Below are positions 55,048 to 64,000 of a stretch of 64,000 nt of DNA, piece after piece (within the stretch, counting starts at the first letter, position 1; every line of letters starts with the position of its first letter). The notes below the pieces were generated by a model. It did not search any database. It saw only the letters and a program-made list of their open reading frames with translations, and was not told the DNA's origin. Source of the DNA: Ctena decussata (taxonomy: Eukaryota > Mollusca > Bivalvia > Lucinida > Lucinidae); the NCBI GenBank assembly GCA_963989385.1, contig OZ022499.1, positions 36,704,866 to 36,768,865 of the forward strand, in the 5' to 3' direction. Position numbers and translations under genes: made by a program.

Positions 55048-55493
55048 CTTCTTTTTTTTTTTTAAACAGGGGGGGGGACATCAAATACGTGTATAACTCT
55101 TTCCTAAATAAGCATATTGGTCAACTGTTATGTCTATTATCTCCCCCCACTACAAGTTTTAAACCGAAACAAAACTGGCATGATTAGTCCCATAATTTTT
55201 TTGCGAGTGGGAACACAAAAACGAAACCGTTATAACTACCCCGGTTTTAAGAGGTGGTTTCAGTCCTAATTGTCTATTTGGGCTAGGTAATTCTACTAGA
55301 CCTACTGTGAATGCAAACCAAGGATAATTACCACACTGGCCCTCACGTGAGATGTGAGAGGGACATCAGCTTTACCTTAAAGTGACGTCATCAAACATCA
55401 GACGTCATTTAATAGCATGCTCAGACTATGGAAAGGCCTGAGCATGTTAAAGACATATATTCTTGTTTACTGGGTGCCATTATCATATCATGC
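53123..55493. other. non-coding stretch with poly-T
   Basis: A poly-T run near 55019-55047 and GGGGGGG at about 55070 produce a spurious 82-codon frame. No gene recognised. Confidence 0.5.
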
Positions 55494-55506
55494 AACAGTC
55501 TAGTGA
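55494..55506 (+). repeat. SINE target-site duplication, left
   Basis: AACAGTCTAGTGA, identical to 55784-55796. Confidence 0.93.
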
Positions 55507-55783
55507 TTTATAGATTTGATTGATTTGATGTTTAACGTCCATGGTAAACAGCTATGGTAATGTCGGGACGGTCAGTTAACCTAACCACACTATTCCTGGG
55601 CAGGCTTAGACCTCCTAAGCGGTTAATCAGTACTAAGTGCACATACTTTCGCCAGTAATTGACAACTGCCCTTCTTGAATCAGCGGAAGGAGAAACGAAA
55701 GTATGTGGCCAGACCGGGTTTCGAACCCAGGACCTCTGACTTATGAGTCAGGTGCCCTACCGATTGCGCTACGCGGCCCGGCT
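55507..55783 (-). mobile_element. full-length tRNA-derived SINE (277 bp)
   Basis: Bounded by a perfect 13-bp duplication. On the minus strand it starts with a tRNA-like head (55779-55706): box A-like TAGCGCAATCGG, CTGAC/GTCAG arm around a CAT-containing loop, box B GGTTCGAAACC, and a partly paired acceptor stem. The body has an internal inverted pair around CATACTTTCG and ACGAAAGTATG, then CCTGCCCAGGAATAGTGTGG, GGTTAACTGACC and GTTTACCATGGACGTTAAAC, and ends in an ATCAAATC-type tail. It matches the truncated body at 30.81-31.02 kb. Bivalve SINEs such as the V-SINE RUDI are candidates, but this is not verified. Confidence 0.9.
55706..55779 (-). tRNA. tRNA-like SINE head (not a functional tRNA gene)
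   Basis: Both internal promoter boxes are intact and the T arm pairs. The anticodon loop is 6 rather than 7 bases if the 5-bp stem forms, and the acceptor stem has mismatches. It would read CAU (Met-like). Its position at the start of a SINE with target duplications shows that it serves as the SINE promoter. Confidence 0.6.
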
Positions 55784-55796
55784 AACAGTCTAGTGA
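55784..55796 (+). repeat. SINE target-site duplication, right
   Basis: AACAGTCTAGTGA, identical to 55494-55506. Confidence 0.93.
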
Positions 55797-58130
55797 CACT
55801 GCTATTTCATCAAAGGAAATACACCACCTCCTAAAGGTCATGACATAGCAGAATCTAACATTTTTATAGAGTGGTGCCACTTTTTGGCTTACTTTACCTA
55901 TCCTAAATGATGTGAGAACGCGACGTTGATCCGAGATAGTTCTTCCGGATTAACCGTACCGGCTTAAATCTGTAAGTAATAATAACGACACGCGGTATGC
56001 TTACTTCAGTGAAACTATTTTTTGACGTCGGGTCCGACAGTGAAATACATATTGAACTAGTGCTATAACACTTAGTTATGGCGCGAAAAGTAAATGAGCA
56101 TTACGTACGGACCAACGTCTTGTTTACTAATGACGAACGAGCAAAATGCATATTAAACGCAATTTTGTTTTCCACTTACAGTCTCGTTTACGTGTGTTTA
56201 TCAAACTCGTTGGTTTGCTCGTAAAAAGATAAATGTTGATATCGTTACGAAAACAAATCATGCAAAATCGTTTGTATGTGACAGGCTTCGACATTTTGAG
56301 CCTTGAGGAGGTGCGACGTCATTCATAAAAAGCGTGAAGTAAAACAGAACGTCAAATATATTTCACATTAGATACATGTAATTGTATTTTGGTGCACTGA
56401 CTTAACACAAAAGGGCCGCGAAAAGATTATCCGACATTTTTCATTGCTGCTTTCTGTTGTTATACACATCACACAAAAGTTTCACACTCACGCTCTTTGG
56501 AAATGAAATATGCCAGAGTCTGTCGCATGTAAGAAATAAATGCAAGGCCATAAACGCTATACAAATTCATCAGCATCGCTACTTTGGTTACAGGACACTT
56601 AGGTCCCAATTATCTCATCCCCTTGACACCTCGATCACTGGCCAAACGGCTCCAAACCATCTCCGCCGCACTTGAAAATCCTAGACACCGGGTACCACAA
56701 TCAGGCCGATCCTTTACCAGTTTCGGCCTTATACCTCTGGTCAATCTTTGCTTTAGCTTGTCATGCAGTCCGTTTCAGGAAAATTACTCTGGGCACTGTC
56801 TAGGGGTTTACACGCACGCTTACTGGCGTGGCCAGATGTTGTTATTTTTTAACTTGGGATGGTTCCCGTACTCTGGCAAGTTCTCATGCAAAATTACATG
56901 TCATTTTAATTGTTGTTGTTTTTCCCTAGCATATTAATCATACTTTTTAGGTATTTGGAAAGACTCAGCTGCCAGACTTATTTCATTTACAGTCTCTTTA
57001 CGTGTAAAGTTTACATTAAAGCTCAATTTTGTTTGAGTTTGCTCTAACAATTGAGTAAAGTTCGTCTTACACAGCCCAAAAAGCAACCAAATCAATTAGC
57101 AATTAGCAACCAAATGGCAAAATTAAGTACGTGGAAATAATTGCAGTTTCATTTTAAGAAATATAATAAAATAGTCACAAAGTTCATAACTGATTAATAA
57201 ATGTCTAAAACATTTTAGGACCCTTTCAAATTTCTTTACTCGTGTGTATTGAAGCGCGTGATGAGACGCGTACACCTACACGTGCTGGAAACATGAAACT
57301 GTTTTACATACGCCATGTTTACACATTAATTGAACACAAAACAATATCAATTAACTTTCAATATCAACAAAAACACGTTTGATAGCATTTTCTGTCGCAG
57401 AATTCTTAGCATGATTGACAAATGGAAAGATAATAACTTGTAAATTAATAATATTTTAAATACCACCGCTGACGTTTTATTCCATATCATATTTCTAGTC
57501 TGAAGGTTATAGCACCTTGTCATATTGCCCATCTTTGATAACATCTATATTGCGACATTTATCGCCGCCGTTAAATCAAGCTTGGCAGAACTGAAGGATG
57601 CTGTTGACGCCGAAGTTGGGTTATAAACTGCTGCTGTAAAACAGACTATGACTACAATGAAATTTAATGCCGCAGTAAACTAAGTTACTGATGTCGAACT
57701 CCGTTTGAGGTTTCAATATCGATGATATCAATCTAGCTTAAAGAAACAGCACAAATGTTTTTCTTAAATAACTAGATCGTTTTAGCTAAATAACCAAAGT
57801 CTGACAGAAGAATCTCGGACCTGTTTTTGATAACATTATATTGCCGGTTTCTCGAAGATCTTTTGCCACACATGTACCTGTAATAAAGTTGAACGACTGC
57901 ACTGTCTACAGCATACATAACCTTTTCTCAGTTTCAATAAGAGGGTGTGTTATTTATTTTCGAGGGGAGTGGGTTTAGGTTTCCTTTAAAAGTTGAATAT
58001 TTTATTCGGTACGACATGATTCTGGAAACCGTATCAAATTATAAAAAATGTCTAAAATTCTGACAAAGAGAAAAGAGTCAAGTGCCCAAACCCAAATTTA
58101 GGTTCTCATGCTATCGTGCCTCTCAGCCTC
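55797..58130. other. non-coding stretch
   Basis: Includes a 117-codon plus-strand frame (56584-56937) without recognisable domains, signal or splice context. Not called. Nothing else recognised. Confidence 0.5.
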
Positions 58131-58784
58131 CCCCCCCCCCCCCCCCCTTAACAGGGGGCGAATGTAATTAGCCTGTTCCAATTAGGAAGGTTTTAGAAAC
58201 ATACATTGTCAAGTACTTGCAAAATGGCTTGATAACATGAATTTGGAAAAAGAAAACCTACCCCCCCCCCTTACCCCTTAACAAGGCGAATGTAATTAGC
58301 ATGTTCCATATAAGAAGGTTTTAGAAACATACATTGTCAAGTACTTGCAAAATGGCTTGATAACATGAATTTGGAAAAAGAAAACCTAACCCCCCCCCCC
58401 CTTACCCCTTAACAAGGCGAATGTAATTAGCATGTTCCATATAAGAAGGTTTTAGAAACATGCATTGTCAAGTACTTGCAAAATGGCTTGATAACATGAA
58501 TTTGGAAAAAGAACACCTACCCCCCCCCCCCCTTACCCCTTAACAAGGCGAATGTAATTAGCATGTTCCATATAAGAAGGTTTTAGAAACATACATTGTC
58601 AAGTACTTGCAAAATGGCTTGATAACATGAATTTGGAAAAAGAAAACCTAACCCCCCCCCTCCCCCTCCCCCTTAACAAGGCGAATGTAATTAGCATATT
58701 CCACATAAGAAGGTTTTAGAAACATACATTGTCAAGTACTTGCAAAATGGCTTGATAACATGAATTTGGAAAAAGAAAACCTAA
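58131..58784 (+). repeat. five-copy ~131-bp minisatellite with poly-C in each unit
   Basis: GAATGTAATTAGC recurs at 58160, 58288, 58419, 58550 and 58683 (spacing 128, 131, 131, 133). Each unit starts with a poly-C run of about 8 to 19, then CTTAACA(A/G)GG, the landmark, GAAGGTTTTAGAAACAT and GGAAAAAGAAAACCTA. Unit 1 is the most diverged; units 2-4 are almost identical except for C-run length. In unit 5 the C run is broken by two T. Confidence 0.96.
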
Positions 58785-59064
58785 ATCTATCATTGCTCCG
58801 CCACCAGATTACACCAACCAGGAGGCACATACGGTTGGATCAACCTTGAATCAACCTTGATTTAGGCCCGTCGAGTGTCGAGTGGGCAGCGGTCTTAAAA
58901 TAGATATATAAAATTAACCACAAGAACCACTAATTTTGCGCAGCTGAATTATATCAAAGCTTGGGGCAATAGGCATTGAAAAGTCCTTCGTATTCTTAAA
59001 AAAAAACTTTCGAAAAGAAGCCGTCTATCAACGTGGACCTTTCATGCCTCCTTTGACCTTTTCT
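58785..59064. other. non-coding stretch
   Basis: Nothing recognised. Confidence 0.45.
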
Positions 59065-59158
59065 CTAAGGTGTTTTACATTTCCTCGTGTTCCGTGTCTG
59101 CCACGGAAGCTTCAAGCTGCCGTGTCAAACACGGAACACAAGGAAGTGAAAACCTTAG
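59065..59158. mobile_element. 94-bp hairpin element
   Basis: CTAAGGTGTTTTACATTTCC pairs with GGAAGTGAAAACCTTAG. The inner CGTGTTCCGTGT pairs with ACACGGAACAC and CCACGG with CCGTG, with AAGCTTCAAGCT at the tip. No target duplication found. Confidence 0.78.
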
Positions 59159-60136
59159 CTGCGTTTCAAATGGCAAACAAGAATTTATTTAGCCTACATC
59201 ACAGAAAAGGCAAGATATTCATATTCAAGATAGATAAGTTATAGTTATAGCGTGGTACGGCAGCCTGTACTGAGCTATAATCCACGAGCTTATTGACCAT
59301 ACAGGCGGACTATCTTATGCCATCCTCATGAACACAAACCTTGATCATTTCGAGGTATTTCATGCTAAGGTAAGTGTGGGATAAGACCAGATAATCCTTA
59401 TTATGATAGGTTGTTTCTATTATTCTCGCAATAACTCTGTGATAAAGTTACTGAAAAACTAACGGAAACGGTTTGGTTGCCATGTTTATGACAACATGGT
59501 TATCCTCGTTTAACTTTTTATTCATAAAAGGCTGTATGATAAGGTATAAAAATAAATCATCAAGTTGTAACCTTTTTAAAACTGTACAATACCTAACATG
59601 CTTACGTATGTTTATCCCAGAATGAATATTTCAGCAACGTTTCGGACCATGCGAAATGTGTCATGAAGGCCGGAGGGTTCTCAAACGAATATGGCTATGG
59701 ACCAAATGTCAGGCATAAAAAATAATTTTCTACGCAACTAGGTGTTTCAAGCATATTAATATTTATTTTTTACCGATGAAGGGAATATCAAAACAAGTTG
59801 CTATGGTAACGGAACTGTGACCATTCCATTTGTTGCAGACCGGAAGTGAAAGACTAAATTGAAAAAGCAATAAAAAGTGTTTTGCAAGCTTTGAGCATTT
59901 CAATTCAGCGTTGAGGTTTGAACAATAAGACATATAATTACAATGCTAGATGCTTGGTCGTGTTCATACATCGAACGACTGATTAAGGATTGTCATCTCT
60001 GAAAGAAAATAATAAAGGCTGAGTGAAATGTAGTCCTAGTACTTTTTTGTTTACCATAACGTTGCTGTTATTCAGTAGATAACGTCGTGTCATAAAACTC
60101 GTATGAATACGCGGGTATATACATTTTAGCGCCATT
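59159..60136. other. non-coding stretch with one X-box-like site
   Basis: No gene recognised. Confidence 0.5.
59797..59810. promoter_or_regulatory. X-box-like palindrome
   Basis: GTTGCTATGGTAAC, matching the RFX consensus. No surrounding repeat was identified for this copy. Confidence 0.45.
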
Positions 60137-60138
60137 TA

Positions 60139-61036
60139 CGAGGGGCGTTCGAAAAGTAATGGAAATGACGTAATTTCTCGGTAACCAACATGAAAACATA
60201 ACTTCTGATTGCACAAACACATAAAGCTATGATATGCGTAAGAAAGTCTGCAAATACGGTGTATTTTTTAAAAAAGGGGGCATTTTTAACTTCTTTGAAA
60301 GAGGTATACCCTTAAGACACTGCAGAATTTTAGTTTAGTAGGCCATATTTTATGTATCAGCAGTCTTTGATTTGTTTTTATGTTTGCTACTTAAAGACAA
60401 TGCCCAGGCAATGTTGTCCTGTAAATATCGCGGAAATTATTTTTAATCTGGGTTCCATACTGGCCCGAAAATATGGATTATGTAGTAGCAAATTCCCTAT
60501 TTCTACCAAAAAATAAATAAATTTGTAATGAAAACAAGTGTATTAGCATTCAAAATCTTGTCAGCAAGAGCATTTACATCGGTCAACGAAAACCTGTCAA
60601 TAAATTCAAATTAATGCCAAAAACGAAGCCTCTTCAGCTTTTAAAAATGACGTTAACGTATATTCAATAAAGTCATAAGAATTGCGCAATGCTTTGCAAG
60701 GAATAAATCGATAACAGTTGCCACCCTTCTAACGTTTGTATGAATATTGTAGGCAACAATGGACAAGCAACTGACAAAGATTAATTTTGTATTTGCAACG
60801 ATATTTGAATTGAATGCCCAATGCTGAAAAGATTTTACATATGAAATTAGCCCAGTGGTTTGACAGGGGCGTAATAAAATGCGTTGTAAGTCAATATGGA
60901 AAGGTGTCTTTGTACAGCGTTTGGTATCATTCGAAAGACAAAATGTAGTGTTTTCAGTATATGCATAGCATTTGTACCCAGTATTCTCCTAAACAAAGTT
61001 ATGAGGCCATTTGCATTACTTTTCGAACGCCCCTCG
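60139..61036. mobile_element. 898-bp mariner-like non-autonomous element
   Basis: Starts CGAGGGGCGTTCGAAAAGT and ends with the perfect complement ACTTTTCGAACGCCCCTCG. Similarity extends to about 30 bp. It is flanked by TA at 60137-60138 and 61037-61038. GGGGCGTTCGAAAAGTAAT-type ends and TA target are those of mariner-family elements. A mariner transposase needs just over 1 kb; the element is shorter and shows no open frame, so it is an internally deleted or decayed copy. Confidence 0.85.
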
Positions 61037-61038
61037 TA

Positions 61039-61589
61039 TGTGCTATGGAATCCCGTTTATGTGTGAAACGGTTACCGTTTTCAGCAGGAATCGCTAGCTA
61101 AGCAGACCTGCGCATAACCCTCTCATATTTAAAGGACTTCACTATAAAATTCCATAATCAACAATGTTACTCTTGCAAACTTGAATGAATACTAAATTTG
61201 ATCAACAATGGTTCAGAGGTTAATTTTCGTAAGTGGATCGAAGCACTAGACCAAATAAATTATGGGGTAAAATTTTGTTCTGTCGGAATCCATAGCCCAT
61301 ACTTTGTAGGTATCGATTTTCTGGGAAGCTAGGTATTTCCTGAAAGTCTATAAAATAACAGGAAGCAAAGAATTGATAAAAAAGACATCAAAAAGCCTGC
61401 AAATGATACACGTGTACATATCTCTTTAAATGTTCTTGTTTTCATCCTGTTTTGAAAACTTGGCAGCCTTTTTCCCGGCGCATCTCACAATATCAGGTAT
61501 TTTTTTTTTAAATAAAACTATAATATTGCTTTAAAAAACGAAGAAAGTAGTATGTTGGACCACCATCATATCCCTTCTATTTGGGTGTC
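61039..61589. other. non-coding stretch
   Basis: Nothing recognised. Confidence 0.5.
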
Positions 61590-61785
61590 TTTGTGGATCA
61601 GTGTGCAATGCTTATCAGCCTCTCACTGCTGTGATCCGAGGCTGGCTGATGAGAAAGGAAAAACTGCTTGCGGCATGACAGTGGTTCAGTCCGGGTTTTT
61701 GTGCGTCCAATACCATGGCGGACTGGCCTGATTCCGAATACATACTCTGGAAGGGCAATAAAACCGCGAAATAACAACAACAAAA
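61590..61785 (+). mobile_element. probable SINE 3' region with (AAC)n tail
   Basis: A moderately GC-rich segment with a box B-like GTGGTTCAGTCC and a 3' part AAGGGCAATAAAACC, ending in AACAACAACAAAA. A simple-sequence A-rich tail after a compact GC-rich body is SINE-like. Start, promoter boxes and target duplication are not secure. Confidence 0.4.
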
Positions 61786-62089
61786 CTGTTTTCAAGCCTG
61801 ATTAGCTACATCAAGCCTATGACAGACATCACCCCCGCTATAAAAATTGTGCCTACATAATGATGACTGTTGTTTCGTTAATGATTCCTTTTTATGGCAA
61901 GTAACAGTCTACTTCAAAGTGATCATACTCATGCTAGCGACAGCTATGAAATATATTATACTGGTTGCAGACCTGGTCAAGCGTTGGCTTTATGATAGCT
62001 ACAATATGTTTCACACCTTTTTAACGTCGCCATAACTATCCTGACGATGTATAGCGTATTTATTTCAAATACTTGGACACAAATGAATG
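61786..62089. other. non-coding stretch
   Basis: Nothing recognised. Confidence 0.45.
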
Positions 62090-62138
62090 GCTAAACAAGC
62101 AGTAAAGATCGAGACCAGATCAAGTTCATACTGTTTGC
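62090..62138. repeat. ~65-bp hairpin family, decayed copy h
   Basis: GCTAAACAAGCAGTAAAGATC and ATACTGTTTGCC preserve the termini, but the core pairing is largely lost. Confidence 0.4.
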
Positions 62139-62265
62139 CACAAGTTCTGTTTAACTAAAACACACTATGATGAAATGAAACAATATTGCTTAAATACGTA
62201 GAATTGAGGCCGTCGAAGAATACTAGCAGCTTTAACTGTCCGGACAGTTACGGTACATGTATATA

Positions 62266-62503
62266 CGAGCCGCGACACGAGAAAACCAACAATGTGGTAG
62301 TGCGCCCAGCGCAGACTCAGATCAGACTGGGCATCCACTCATTCTAATCAGACTCTTTGCTATGCGCTTAAAAGGTAGCTAAGGGCCTAAGCTACCTCCA
62401 TGCGGACAGCGAAGACTCTGATCAGACTGGGCGGATGCCCAGGCTGATCTGAGTCTGCGCTGGACGCACGACCACATTGTTGGTTTTGTCGTGTCGCGGC
62501 TCA
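62266..62503. mobile_element. 238-bp palindromic element, copy 3
   Basis: Third copy, again 238 bp, starting CGAGCCGCGACACGAGAAAA and ending GTCGTGTCGCGGCTCA, flanked by TATA on both sides (62262-62265, 62504-62507). It is closest to copy 1 in the arm segments; the inner GGTAGCTAAGGGCCTAAGCT stem is retained. Confidence 0.9.
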
Positions 62504-63533
62504 TATACAGTCTTTTCAAACAAAATATGAGCAACCTTTCACGGCGTATATTTTATTGCTGTTTCATTGCTTTTATATGAATTATAATTCCACTCTGCCG
62601 TCTAAAAAGCCATGATAAAGTCAATTAATAATACATGATGATCACTGATGCTTTTAAAACTGACACCGCGTGAAAGACATTTCCATATTTTGTCTAAACT
62701 GTACACGGTTTGTTTTCATATATACGTAGAGATTTACGCAAGTTAAGGCAAACCAAACAGCGGTCCAATCGGGCTGGCAAAGGTTTAAATTCAGGGCATC
62801 GTGGATTCGAAACCGCCTCCGGGTACGGCGTTTTGTTGAAATTGTCGTAAATCCTTAAATAATCGATCTACCTAAATAAAAAGTACTCGAATCTGGGCCC
62901 TTCTTATTTGCGAAATGCTAATTCCACGAACACGGTGGTGGCATTGCCAATGACAACGTTTGCTTTGAGCTGTTGTGCTCTCGGACCGCTGGTCGGGATT
63001 TGATCATCATGACTACCATCAACAATTCACCGCGAAGACTTCGGATAGCCAAGTATCGCTTCCGCCCGACAATAGTGTCTTTTTGCAAAGGATAATGAAA
63101 GATTATCAGCAGAGGCTCGAGGTTGTCCAAGCACCCAGGAACCTAGTCATTGTCCCGTCGCTTGATCGTCAAAAGCAGAACCGATTCACCAATATTTAAC
63201 ATCCTGTGAGTATTTAACCCATGTTACGATTTATTGTTGATGACTGTTAACCGTACTAGTAAATGAATCAATGTTTTCGCCTAAAGAAACAATTGTGGTG
63301 AACATCCCACCCGCTACTTTTCACAGCAAGCAAATGTCACCACTGATAAGCCATCATTTCTATAGAGTGGTCAGTAAATATGTTGTGTTGTTCTGTGTTT
63401 CAACGGCCCCATTCAGAGTAGTTCTCTTATATCGGACTAGTCATTAATGTTGAAGGGAGCCCAAAAACCGGAGAGAACACTGATTCTCGGCAAACAGTTT
63501 CCGTCAGCTTTCTGACATATGAATCAAACCAAA
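62504..63533. other. non-coding; possible SINE head near 62.8 kb
   Basis: GGATTCGAAACC at 62803-62814 looks like box B, with a weak box A-like GCGGTCCAATCGG at 62759. A SINE head is possible but not secure. Overlapping open frames near 63.0 kb have no recognised domain. Confidence 0.35.
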
Positions 63534-63750
63534 ACTTGATCCAAAAAGCAGACGACAATTATTTTACGTCTGCAAACTTTCAAGAAATGATTTATCCAAG
63601 CTTTATCATACTGAGAATTCAAAGACTACAATGCAAGACAGTGTAGATCCGCACGAGGCGGCTCATTATGAGAATCATCTGGATATACGCCGTTGGCAAA
63701 TTCAACTACTTGTTGGTTTGTTTTTGTTTATATTTGGCGCTTCAAGGATC
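63534..63750. mobile_element. ~215-bp element with hairpin core, copy 2
   Basis: Same element as 39886-40096: CCAAAAAGCAGACGACAA, TTTACGTCTGCAAA, GCTTTATCATA and CAGTGTAGATCC in order, ending TTGGCGCTTCAAGGATC. The central 65-bp hairpin has decayed; only CGGCTCATTATGAG of the core is left. The two copies show the hairpin before and after loss of pairing. Confidence 0.62.
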
Positions 63751-64000
63751 AAACCATATATGTAATAAAAATCAAACGCACTGCTTACGAAGCCATGGCA
63801 GCACGACTAAACCTATTTTAATGGCTGAATGAGCTGCCAACAGTGTTGGGCGTTGGGCACAAACTTGTTTATAGTACATGTACATTTTGTTGTCGATGTC
63901 TATTAATTGCCAAGCATGTTTCTTTAGAAGCAGGCTTTCCTAAGCCCGGTATGTTCGTGAGATTTCGCATCATGTACAAATATTTCATGACCCCGACGTG
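63751..64000. other. non-coding stretch to window end
   Basis: Nothing recognised. Confidence 0.45.

Noticed and set aside
55706..55779. Genuine tRNA-Met gene
   Set aside because: Anticodon loop is short, the acceptor stem is imperfect, and it is the head of a SINE with 13-bp target duplications.
56584..56937. 117-codon plus-strand frame
   Set aside because: No domain, signal peptide or splice context; composition compatible with chance.

Overview
This is AT-rich eukaryotic DNA with no recognisable intact host gene. The ORFs are short (177 codons at most). Those I traced are produced by repeats, and none has a convincing exon chain. I infer a marine bivalve mollusc (a venerid-clam-like genome). 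The reasons are tRNA-derived SINEs whose body carries a TTTAACGTCC segment, a 238-bp palindromic element beginning TGAGCCGCG, many poly-C/poly-G tracts and a dense load of foldback elements. The species assignment is inference from remembered repeat style, not a database result.

The window is a mosaic of transposable elements, mostly non-autonomous, many with ends and target duplications readable from the sequence. Left third (1-20.5 kb): a TA-flanked mariner-like MITE (3.6-4.35 kb), a foldback at 7.0 kb, a 529-bp hAT-like MITE with an internally amplified 42-bp repeat (8.27-8.79 kb), a 3.6-kb Foldback element built of about 30 tandem ~115-bp units in two inverted arms and bounded by a perfect 9-bp duplication (11.5-15.1 kb), a foldback carrying a CRE and an X-box (16.6 kb), and a decayed PIF/Harbinger element with transposase remnants (18.44-19.67 kb).

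Middle (20.5-43 kb): X-box-like palindromes in diverged repeats at 23.7-24.8 kb, a cluster of related foldback elements at 25.3-28.25 kb, SINE heads and bodies, a hairpin with poly-C and poly-G arms (32.64 kb), Harbinger-type MITEs (34.3-34.7 kb), the second copy of the 8.27-kb MITE in opposite orientation (36.3 kb), the first 238-bp palindrome (36.77 kb), a palindrome made of two palindromes (39.15-39.55 kb), a pogo/Tigger-type MITE (40.74 kb) and the 3' end of a LINE with a readable reverse-transcriptase C-terminus (42.3-42.6 kb).

Right third (43-64 kb): a TTAA-flanked 1.38-kb element (44.9-46.28 kb), two more 238-bp palindromes (47.9 and 62.3 kb), a TA-flanked MITE with a hairpin inside it (49.47-49.70 kb), a three-level nest of minisatellite, GC-rich element and SINE (50.89-52.38 kb), a SINE with a 13-bp target duplication (55.5-55.8 kb), a five-copy 131-bp minisatellite with poly-C in every unit (58.13-58.78 kb) and an 898-bp mariner-like element (60.1-61.0 kb).

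Three themes cut across the window. A ~65-bp hairpin family is scattered throughout, with conserved ends and stem cores that differ between copies yet stay self-complementary. Seven copies of the palindrome GTTGCYATGGYAAC, an X-box-like (RFX) site, occur in 64 kb. Inverted-arm (foldback) architecture recurs at every scale from 32 bp to 3.6 kb.
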